This document shows positions 1-5,588 of a stretch of DNA of 10,099 nt, piece by piece. Made by a program: the position numbers and the translations under genes. Each line of letters starts with the position of its first letter. The first letter of the stretch is position 1. The stretch covers positions 1 through 10,099 of the forward strand of contig JAITSW010000183.1 of the NCBI GenBank assembly GCA_031287505.1, given 5' to 3'. This DNA comes from Propionibacteriaceae bacterium. Its GTDB lineage: Bacteria; Actinomycetota; Actinomycetes; Propionibacteriales; Propionibacteriaceae. The notes under the pieces were generated by a model. The model saw only the letters and a program-made list of their open reading frames with translations. It did not search any database and had not been told where the DNA came from.

Positions 1-256
1 GGTTCTTGCCCCCAATCACCCGGGTATTCGTCTGCGTCAAGGAGGCTCCGGCAGCAATCACGGTCCCAGACGTCCCCCACGAAAACCAGTCAATCGACCC
101 CCTATAGCGCCCAGAACCACCAGTGGCATAGACCGCATGCGCCGACGGCACCGACACAGCCAAACCGACCAGTGTCAACGACGCAGCGCACAACACCGCC
201 ACCAGCCGCCTCACCGCGCCACGGATGCCTACGCGACGCTCACGAAAAGAGTCCAC
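1..256 (-). CDS. CshA/CshB-like fibrillar adhesin, N-terminal part (runs off left edge)
   Basis: The minus strand reads from a GTG at 256 with no stop to the window edge, giving 85 residues. It opens with a basic stretch (VDSFRERR), then a hydrophobic segment at about residues 15-38, and a likely signal-peptidase site after SAHA (near residue 41). The mature part begins VYATGGSGRYRGSIDWFSWG and continues with TNTRVIGG. From memory, this Gly-rich Y-x-x-S-I-x-W-x-x-WG pattern is typical of the non-repetitive N-domain of CshA-type surface fibrils in streptococci and actinobacteria. The role, adhesion to host or other bacteria, is inferred from the family. GTG is the first possible start after the in-frame TAA. 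There is no clear Shine-Dalgarno site, so translation may be leaderless or start further in. The cell-wall anchor and repeats lie outside the window. Confidence 0.7.
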   Translation of the reverse strand, partial: MDSFRERRVGIRGAVRRLVAVLCAASLTLVGLAVSVPSAHAVYATGGSGRYRGSIDWFSWGTSGTVIAAGASLTQTNTRVIGGKN

Positions 257-526
257 CGCTAATTTTTATCACATAATTGCCCATCTACCGAACAACGACG
301 AGACTCAAGAATGCTGCTCGACTCAGAGCTGAAAAGGCATGTCAGAAGCAAGCCATCGCCATTTGTTGATCCCGCAATCACATCGGACGAGATGCTCAAC
401 ACGCCCCCTCAGACCCACGTTCCTGGGGAAAGCCAAGTTGGGACAGGCGTTATACCACGCAGTTGCGCACGATGAGACGTGAGTGCGTTTACACAGCCCG
501 CAGGGACGTGAAAATGGCTGCTACGG
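257..526. other. Intergenic region with no gene recognised
   Basis: These 270 bases lie between the adhesin start and the phosphatase stop, both on the minus strand. The stretch must carry the adhesin promoter and the end of the phosphatase transcript. On the minus strand an AT-rich run (ATAAAAATT) sits just before the adhesin GTG. I see no convincing -35/-10 pair at normal spacing, no strong terminator hairpin with a U-run, and no coding-like ORF. Confidence 0.5.
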
Positions 527-3190
527 TCAGTTCCGCACCTGGAGGGTGCGGGTGACCCCGCCGCCGGTGAAGGTGAGTGTTGCAGTGGGCCGGGTCACGC
601 CGGCGTAGGCAGCACGGATGGTCACCGAGGCCGTGCCGGTGGCGCCAGCCGTCGATACGGTGAGCCAGGGCTGGTCGGAGATGAGAGTCCAGGCGACGTT
701 CGAAGTCACCGTGAAGGTGCTACTGGCCTCCCGGCTGGGAGCGTCCCAGGTGCCTCGTCCCAGAGTCAGCCTGGTGGCCGCCTGCGTCACCGAGATGGTG
801 CGGGTCACGCCGCCGCCGGCAAGGGTCACAGTCGCGCTGCGCGCCGCACTGGTCGGTTTCGACTGCGCCGCAAGGGTGAGCGACCCAGATCCAAGGCCTG
901 AGGCGTTCGAGACCGTGAGCCAGGCCTGGTTCGAGGTGGCCGTCCAGGCGACATTCGAGCTCACCGCGATCACACGTTCGCCTCCGATGGGCGGGGCATC
1001 CCAGGAGGTCGGACTCGCCTGGAGGGTGTTGGCGGCCTGGGTGACGTTGATTGAGCGGGTCACCCCGCCGCCGGTCAGCCTCACAGTCGCCGTCCGCCGG
1101 GCGCTAGTCGTTTTTGCCTCCGCGGCCAAGGTAATCGCCCCGTTGCCCGCGCCGGAACTGGGCGTCACGCGCAGCCAGGCAGCCGATGACGACGCACCCC
1201 AGGAGATATTCGATGTGACCGGGATCGACGTGCTCCCGCCGACGACCAACGCGTCCCAAGAGGTCTGCCCGGCGGTCAAGACCGAGGCGGCCTGGGTGAC
1301 GCTAGTGGTGCGGGAACTGACCCCGGAGCCCCGGAACGTGACGCTTCCCGAACGAGACGAAGAGGATGTCTTCGCCGCGGCCGTCAGGGTGACGACGCCG
1401 TCTCCGGTGCCACTGGTCGGGGTCGCTGTCACCCACGACGGGGTGGCCACCGTCCAGGCGACGTTGGAGGTGACCGCCACCTGCGTGCTGCCGCCAAGCG
1501 TGGGCGCCGCCCAGGCGGACAGGCCAAGATTCAGCCCGGGGGCTGCTTGGGCCACCGCCACGGTGCGGCTGATACCGGGACCGTTCACGGTGACTGTGGC
1601 CGTGCGGGCGGCGGACGAGGTGTTAGCGGTGACAGCCAAGGTGAGCGACCGACCGTCCGGGCTCTTCGCGGCCGTCAGCCACGCCGAGTTCTCGGACGCG
1701 CTCCAGGCCACGGAGGCGTCCACCGGGATGGAGAGGCTGCTGGCGGCCGCCGGAGCGTTCCAGGTCTCCTGGCCGAGCGTCATCGACTCGGCGGCAGGCT
1801 GGACCACGCTGAACTGGTCTACCGGCGTCGCCGGGTCGCCCGTCCGGTAGGACTTGATGCGCAACTCGGATGCGGAAACCGTCACGGTTGCGTAGACGGT
1901 GTTGCCCGGCTGGACCTGGCCGTAGTCGGACTGCTGCCACGCCCAGGCGATCCAAGGACGGCTGGTGGAACTGGGGGTGACCGCCTGATAGGTCTTCTGG
2001 CCGCTGTTCCGGGGCACGTAGTAGACCAGGCCGTCGCTGGCCGAGTTGACCGTGGTCAGGCTGGCCTGGTTGCGATTCCAGGCGGCCCGGCCGGACGCAT
2101 AGTCCCAAGTGATCGGCAGCGAGCGGATGAGGTTGTGGTCGTGACCGGCCAGCACGAGGTCGACGCCCGCCTCGTAGTAGGTTCGCGGGAGTTCGGCGAC
2201 GATCTGCGGGTTTCCACCGTCCCCCGTCGGGTAGGAACCCGTACCGGAATGGCGGCCGCCGAACGGAGATTTGTGCTCGACGGCGATGACGAAGCGGTTA
2301 GAGCCGTCCGGGTTCTTGGCGTGCGCGGCCACCGTTTCCTTGACCCAGGCAGACGTGCGGTCTAGCTGCGAATCGGAGTCGAGGTTCGTGTTGACGAAGA
2401 GGAACAAGGCGTTTGCGTAGACCATCGAGTACTGCAAGGGCCAAGGGTCGGACGACGTCGGCGGCGTGGTCAGCGAAGCCCGGTCAAAGATGCCCGACCA
2501 GACTCTGGCGACGTCGGCGTTGCCGTCGTCGTGGTTGCCCAGCACGGGATTGAACGCGATCGACTGGAGCGAAGTGCCCACGGCGTTCAGCCAACCCTGC
2601 AGGTGGGATGTCGACATCGAATCGACCAGATCCCCGGTGTGGGTGGCGAAGACCGCCTCGGGATGCCGGTCGATCGCGGTCCGCAGCGTGTTGCCCCAGA
2701 ACGAGGCGTAGGCGTTCGTGTCCGACTGGCTGTCTGCGAAGTCGAGGAATGTGAACGACTCCGCCGCCCTAGGCGCGGTGGTGAAGCTGAAGATGGCCGA
2801 CTCGCGCACCTGTCCGCCCTGGGTGGCAGTGAGGACGTAGTCGTAACGGGTGCCGGGGGTGAGGCCGGCGAACTTGCAGGTATACGCCGTGTATGCGGCC
2901 ATCGGCGAGGGCAAGGGCGTCGTCGAGCAGTTGGCTTCGATCTGGACTGCCGGATCGGGGCCAGCCGCAGCCGCTGCGACGCGGGGCGCGGTGTAGTTGG
3001 CGGAGTCGGGAGCCAGCCAGGTGATGGCGCGCTCGGTCGACGGGTCGGCGCCGAAGCCGTTGTTGAGCCCATATGGCGCAAGCTCGCCTGGCAATGCGTG
3101 AGCCGCTGGCGGAGCTGCGGGAGAGGTGACGGCGATGGCTGCGGCCGCCAAGGCGACGGCAAGGACGAGAGGTAGTGAGCGGCGATGCAT
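527..3190 (-). CDS. Secreted purple-acid-phosphatase-like metallophosphoesterase with five BACON repeats
   Basis: This 887-residue secreted enzyme probably hydrolyses phosphate esters outside the cell. Residues 1-32 are a signal peptide ending AHA. Residues 36-140 form a fibronectin-like domain as at the N-terminus of purple acid phosphatases. Residues 145-360 are the calcineurin-like catalytic domain, with metal ligands visible in order: D150/D153 (FADSQ), GDLVD (D187, D190), GNHD (219-221), H306 (EHKSPF) and GHDH (H350, H352). From about 470 to the end are five ~84-residue BACON repeats (470-550, 553-635, 638-720, 723-805, 807-887), each with the pattern W-x-AP, SNVAWT, WLTV, GGGVTR and, except the last, VTQAA. 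The last repeat ends right at the stop. There is no LPXTG motif or terminal membrane segment, so the protein is probably released. The exact substrate is unknown. Confidence 0.85.
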   Translation of the reverse strand: MHRRSLPLVLAVALAAAAIAVTSPAAPPAAHALPGELAPYGLNNGFGADPSTERAITWLAPDSANYTAPRVAAAAAGPDPAVQIEANCSTTPLPSPMAAYTAYTCKFAGLTPGTRYDYVLTATQGGQVRESAIFSFTTAPRAAESFTFLDFADSQSDTNAYASFWGNTLRTAIDRHPEAVFATHTGDLVDSMSTSHLQGWLNAVGTSLQSIAFNPVLGNHDDGNADVARVWSGIFDRASLTTPPTSSDPWPLQYSMVYANALFLFVNTNLDSDSQLDRTSAWVKETVAAHAKNPDGSNRFVIAVEHKSPFGGRHSGTGSYPTGDGGNPQIVAELPRTYYEAGVDLVLAGHDHNLIRSLPITWDYASGRAAWNRNQASLTTVNSASDGLVYYVPRNSGQKTYQAVTPSSTSRPWIAWAWQQSDYGQVQPGNTVYATVTVSASELRIKSYRTGDPATPVDQFSVVQPAAESMTLGQETWNAPAAASSLSIPVDASVAWSASENSAWLTAAKSPDGRSLTLAVTANTSSAARTATVTVNGPGISRTVAVAQAAPGLNLGLSAWAAPTLGGSTQVAVTSNVAWTVATPSWVTATPTSGTGDGVVTLTAAAKTSSSSRSGSVTFRGSGVSSRTTSVTQAASVLTAGQTSWDALVVGGSTSIPVTSNISWGASSSAAWLRVTPSSGAGNGAITLAAEAKTTSARRTATVRLTGGGVTRSINVTQAANTLQASPTSWDAPPIGGERVIAVSSNVAWTATSNQAWLTVSNASGLGSGSLTLAAQSKPTSAARSATVTLAGGGVTRTISVTQAATRLTLGRGTWDAPSREASSTFTVTSNVAWTLISDQPWLTVSTAGATGTASVTIRAAYAGVTRPTATLTFTGGGVTRTLQVRN

Positions 3191-3196
3191 AATCAA

Positions 3197-3201
3197 CTCC
3201 T
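3197..3201 (-). promoter_or_regulatory. Ribosome binding site that fixes the phosphatase start
   Basis: On the minus strand AGGAG lies six bases before the ATG at 3190. An upstream in-frame TTG at 3196 directly abuts AGGAG and is too close to be used. The protein therefore starts MHRRS and not two codons earlier. Confidence 0.75.
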
Positions 3202-3586
3202 ATGTTGACACTCCCACCACAGCGGAAGAATTGCGACAATGAGGCGTTGTAAAAAGCAAATCACCGCCATCGCAACGCTGGTTGGAGTCTATTCGATCAA
3301 ATTCGATTCTCCGAACCTGTGCGCTGCAAGGCGTGGCGCATCGCCACCACCCTGCTGGCAAAGTACGGGCAAGCGCCACCACGCAGCTGACGAAGTGCGA
3401 GTCAACGCCATCACCCGAAACCGTGGAAGCGCCGCGGTCATGCTGTCAATCAGGGTCTCCACTCCCGAATGACCGGACGGCTCAAACGGCGGGTGCCCAA
3501 CCGCAATCAGCCCGTCTAGGCTACGTCTGCGGATTGGATCACCGCCGGGGTAGCCGGGGGGCGGGCACCAACAGCAATCAGCCGGC
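3202..3586. other. Intergenic region upstream of the phosphatase gene
   Basis: About 385 bases lie between the phosphatase start and the stop of the DUF4405 gene, both on the minus strand, so the phosphatase promoter should be here. At about 3290-3306 there is a short AT-rich doublet, ATTCGAT-caa-ATTCGAT, about 100 bases upstream of the phosphatase ATG, which could be an operator. I could not identify a -35/-10 pair with confidence. The right end holds a diverged direct repeat listed separately. Short ORFs on both strands have no recognisable domain, and I do not call them genes. Confidence 0.5.
3488..3522. repeat. Diverged direct repeat, copy A
   Basis: Thirty-five bases (shared core GCAATCAGCC, then CTAGGCT) match copy B at 3560-3593 with a few substitutions and one single-base indel. 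The copies start 72 bases apart and both point the same way. Origin unknown. Confidence 0.6.
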
Positions 3587-3593
3587 CTAGGCT
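3560..3593. repeat. Diverged direct repeat, copy B, overlapping the DUF4405 stop codon
   Basis: This is the second copy of the repeat at 3488-3522. It contains the minus-strand TAG of the DUF4405 gene (3589..3587), so the last codons of that protein come from repeat sequence. A duplication of the gene's 3' end is the simplest explanation. Confidence 0.6.
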
Positions 3594-4402
3594 CCCCCTG
3601 GAGCCATCTCTTGGCTACGAACCGCCCTCTGTTGCCGGATGCGACGGACGCTGACCGTGGCGGCGGCGAAGGCAACAGTGTAAACCGGCATCCCGACGCC
3701 GCCGAAGACGAGGATCGCCAACGAGGCGACGCTGACGGCCAGCCAGAACGCGGCGGGAGCGGCTTGCCGCCGCAGTTTGACGGCCACAGCCTTCACCCAA
3801 TTCCAATTGCGGCCTAGGTGGACGCCGGTTAGGGCCAAAGACAGACCCGCACCCGCCTGGTGGACTTCCAACCAGATCGAATCGCCGCCCCAGCCGAACA
3901 ACACCCGACTGCTGGCGATCCCGCTTACAACCGTTGCGGCAAACGAGAAGGCCAAGGCGGCGTCGATCCGGAAGTCCCACCTTCGGGTGGCAGCCTTACG
4001 TCGTGGCAAATCCAGAGTCGGCCCGCCCACGGTCGAAGGTGCGCCTTGCGGCGGATTAGGCCGGGCCAGTTTGCGGATCATGACGGCAATCTGTTTGCGG
4101 CTCAGCATGATATGAACGCAGAACACTGCGGAGATAGCCAATCCCAGCACCTCGTGGGCGGCCAAGCCCCAAAAGTGCACGTTGCAGGTCGCCACCACTG
4201 CCAACAGCATCAAAAAGTCGAAACCGAGCACGAGGAAGTTCCGGTTGGGTTTCCGTTTGGCGCGCGGGGCGGGTTGTTGGGCAACGAAGATGTCGCCTCG
4301 TCGGGTGCCGGGGGCTCGGTCGGCAACACCGGAGTTCGCATCCTGAGGCCTGGACACGACACGGGATTGGGTTGGGCTATCGCTCATGGCTCCATTCTTC
4401 AT
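3587..4402 (-). CDS. DUF4405 / cytochrome b561-like membrane protein
   Basis: A ~271-residue membrane protein. The first ~60 residues are hydrophilic and Arg/Pro-rich (…RAKRKPNRN), then come hydrophobic segments: FLVLGFDFLMLLAVVATC; the helix after HFWGLAAHEVLGL; one around FRIDAALAFSFAATVVSG; EVHQAGAGLSLALTGVH; and two near the C-terminus. Paired histidines in helices (AHEVLGL…CVH and EVHQAG…GVHLGRNWNWVK) are the pattern of DUF4405 and related cytochrome b-type proteins, where they bind heme. Heme binding and electron transfer here are inferred from family and motif. The start is uncertain: ATG 4402 has GAGG nine bases upstream, and ATG 4387 or 4423 are alternatives. The reading frame stays open much further upstream, but that part looks non-coding. 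The redox partner is unknown. Confidence 0.7.
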   Translation of the reverse strand: MKNGAMSDSPTQSRVVSRPQDANSGVADRAPGTRRGDIFVAQQPAPRAKRKPNRNFLVLGFDFLMLLAVVATCNVHFWGLAAHEVLGLAISAVFCVHIMLSRKQIAVMIRKLARPNPPQGAPSTVGGPTLDLPRRKAATRRWDFRIDAALAFSFAATVVSGIASSRVLFGWGGDSIWLEVHQAGAGLSLALTGVHLGRNWNWVKAVAVKLRRQAAPAAFWLAVSVASLAILVFGGVGMPVYTVAFAAATVSVRRIRQQRAVRSQEMAPGGA

Positions 4403-4481
4403 CCGGGAGTGCCTCAGAGCCATCGGGGACAACCCTGGTCGGCTCCCCTCCAGCGTCTGCGGCGGGGTGGTTGTTGTCCAT
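4377..4481 (-). CDS. Possible 34-residue acidic ORF upstream of the DUF4405 gene
   Basis: An ATG-to-TAG ORF on the same strand as the DUF4405 gene encodes a hydrophilic peptide starting MDNNHPAADAGG and ending DEEWSHER. It is rich in acidic residues, and most codons begin with G or A, as real actinobacterial genes do. Its stop lies just inside either likely start of the DUF4405 gene, an arrangement compatible with translational coupling. The ribosome binding site is weak (GGAAA). I recognise no family. It may instead be a chance ORF in the leader. Confidence 0.3.
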   Translation of the reverse strand: MDNNHPAADAGGEPTRVVPDGSEALPDEEWSHER

Positions 4482-4558
4482 GGCGGTTTTCCGTTTCGGC
4501 CGGATCCCCCTCCTGCGTCTGTGCGGAGCCTGCTGTGACGCGCTAATGAAGAACCAAG

Positions 4559-4589
4559 TTGCCAGAACTCAAAAGCATTTGGGTAACCT
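4559..4589 (+). promoter_or_regulatory. Candidate promoter for a leaderless transglutaminase-like transcript
   Basis: TAACCT at 4584-4589 fits the actinobacterial -10 pattern TAnnnT and ends eight bases before the ATG at 4598. Transcription would then start at or next to the start codon. A TTGCCA at 4559 could serve as -35, though its 19-base spacing is long. No Shine-Dalgarno site precedes the ATG, which agrees with a leaderless message. Confidence 0.4.
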
Positions 4590-4597
4590 TGCAGTTC

Positions 4598-5200
4598 ATG
4601 GAGAACACGAACGAATCGATGGGGCAGTTTGTCGCTGAGACACCATTCGTTGATTACCACTCCACCCCGGTGCGCTTCTTGACGAAACACTTGGGCCAGG
4701 CAAACAGCAAGGTATCCGCCGCGCGACGGGCATATGAGTTTGTGCGCGACGAGATTCCCCATTCCTTCGACATTGATGCAGCGGTTATTACCGCTTCTGC
4801 TAGTGAAGTTGCCCAATATCGGACAGGCATTTGCCACGCAAAAGCGAACCTTCTTGCCGCTCTCCTGCGGGTGCAGGGTATTCCAACCGGGTTTTGCTTC
4901 CAACTCGTTACCCGGGGAGAAGATGACTCTCAAGGTCTGTGTCTCCACGCTTACAATGCCGTCTATCTTGAAGGCAATTGGGCTTATCTTGATGCCCGGG
5001 GAAACCGTTCTGGAATTGATGCCCAGTTTTCACTTTCGACGCCGAAATTGGCTTTCGCGAATCGGCCTGAGTTTGGGGAGAGATTCATTGAAGGGATCTT
5101 TGCCGAGCCAGATGTCGGAGCCATGTCTGTGCTTAAGGACGCAAGCAGCCTTGCCGAGGTTCTTGCCCGGCTCCCGGCTGGAGTCCGGGTGAGCACGTAA
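4598..5200 (+). CDS. Transglutaminase-like cysteine protease-fold protein
   Basis: A 200-residue soluble protein without a signal peptide or membrane segment. It carries the transglutaminase-core order of catalytic residues: Cys79 in TGICHAKANLLAALLR, His117 in LCLHAYNAVYLEGNW, and Asp132 in AYLDARGN. The segment RVQGIPTGFCFQ after the Cys helix is also typical of this superfamily. Members act as proteases, peptide-modifying enzymes or amidases, and the substrate here is not evident. The ATG at 4598 is chosen because it starts just after a candidate -10 box. An upstream in-frame TTG at 4559 would overlap that promoter, and ATG 4619 is an alternative. It is transcribed divergently from the DUF4405 gene, and downstream lies only degraded sequence, so it is probably monocistronic. 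Its AT content is slightly higher than that of its neighbours. Confidence 0.8.
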   Translation: MENTNESMGQFVAETPFVDYHSTPVRFLTKHLGQANSKVSAARRAYEFVRDEIPHSFDIDAAVITASASEVAQYRTGICHAKANLLAALLRVQGIPTGFCFQLVTRGEDDSQGLCLHAYNAVYLEGNWAYLDARGNRSGIDAQFSLSTPKLAFANRPEFGERFIEGIFAEPDVGAMSVLKDASSLAEVLARLPAGVRVST

Positions 5201-5269
5201 CTTGGAGATGCGTGTGAATGAATCCTGCGGATGACAGTGTATAAACCCTGCGGATGCAATGGTAACGCC

Positions 5270-5319
5270 ATGGTTGACTACAAACCTCACCTGGTCGATT
5301 CGTATTTGGTCGAGCTGCT
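5270..5319 (+). pseudogene. Possible 5' scrap of an AAA ATPase (DUF4143-type) gene
   Basis: From the ATG at 5270 the plus strand reads MVDYKPHLVDSYLVELL. This resembles, from memory, the opening of AAA_14/DUF4143 ATPases (Y-K/R-P-R-hydrophobic-V-D-x-x-L-x-x-L-L), which should be followed by a P-loop (GPKxxGKT). No P-loop follows; the frame goes on without recognisable similarity to a TAG at 5480-5482. It is probably a remnant cut at about 5320. Only about 16 residues support this, so chance similarity is possible. Confidence 0.22.
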
Positions 5320-5436
5320 TTACGACTTCTCCGAGATACGCTCACCGACATCCCAGTACATACCGACCAACTCTCTGGCGGACTATGTCTTGCTTCGCTT
5401 CCGAATGAGTCTGAGTAGTCGCCGATCCCCTCGCAT
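5320..5436 (-). pseudogene. Broken N-terminal fragment of a DUF1016 (PDDEXK-nuclease-associated) gene
   Basis: On the minus strand an ATG at 5436 begins MRGDRRLLRLIRKRSKT, then an in-frame TAG, then SARELVGMYWDVGERISEKS and TAA at 5322..5320. From memory, the pieces fit the N-terminal domain of DUF1016/YhcG-type proteins, where an (L-x-x-I-R-x-x-R) helix leads to N-x-E-L-V-x-x-Y-W-x-(I/V)-G-x-x-I-(S/V)-E-K. The nuclease half is missing and an internal stop breaks the fragment, so it is not functional. The overlapping plus-strand ORF in this stretch is the shadow of this remnant. Confidence 0.45.
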
Positions 5437-5449
5437 GGTGGAAGGAACG

Positions 5450-5569
5450 CTACGTCCGCAGGTGTTTACCAAAAAACTCTAGGGCTGCTTGGTCGTCCAG
5501 AATACCGCCGCCTTCGTGCTCGTTGTGAGACCAGATGAGCAGATCTTTTTCGCCCAAATAGTTGCGGGA
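5450..5569 (-). pseudogene. C-terminal tail of an AXE1-family acetyl-xylan esterase / cephalosporin-C deacetylase
   Basis: After a TAA at 5572..5570, the minus-strand frame encodes 39 residues. They start SRNYLGEKDLLIWSHNEHEG, continue to the helix QAALEFFGKHLRT, and end at TAG 5452..5450. The N-x-H-E-G-G-G motif followed by an amphipathic helix is the C-terminus of AXE1 carbohydrate esterases, in which this His belongs to the Ser-Asp-His triad. The other ~280 residues, with the nucleophile Ser and Asp, are absent. The fragment begins about 20 bases beyond the GH1 stop codon, so a deletion probably removed most of an esterase gene downstream of the glucosidase. It has no plausible start codon or RBS. 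Confidence 0.6.
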
Positions 5570-5588
5570 TTATCCACGCCGAGGCTGG

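Noticed and set aside
547..1830. Recurrent GGTGACCCCGCCGCCGG-like strings as dispersed DNA repeats
   Set aside because: They encode the repeated GGGVTR strand of the BACON domains and are explained by the protein repeats.
618..1850. 410-codon open frame on the plus strand opposite the BACON repeats
   Set aside because: It is the antisense shadow of the phosphatase gene. Its apparent periodicity simply mirrors the BACON repeats, and it lacks its own ribosome binding site and any domain.
4403..4948. N-terminal extension of the DUF4405 frame to 4948
   Set aside because: The extension runs antisense through the transglutaminase gene and its promoter, and has no domain. Starts at 4387-4423 fit the membrane protein better.
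5231..5482. 83-residue plus-strand ORF as an intact gene
   Set aside because: Only its first ~16 residues from 5270 resemble a known family. The rest lies opposite the DUF1016 fragment and part of the esterase tail, so it is not treated as a functional gene.
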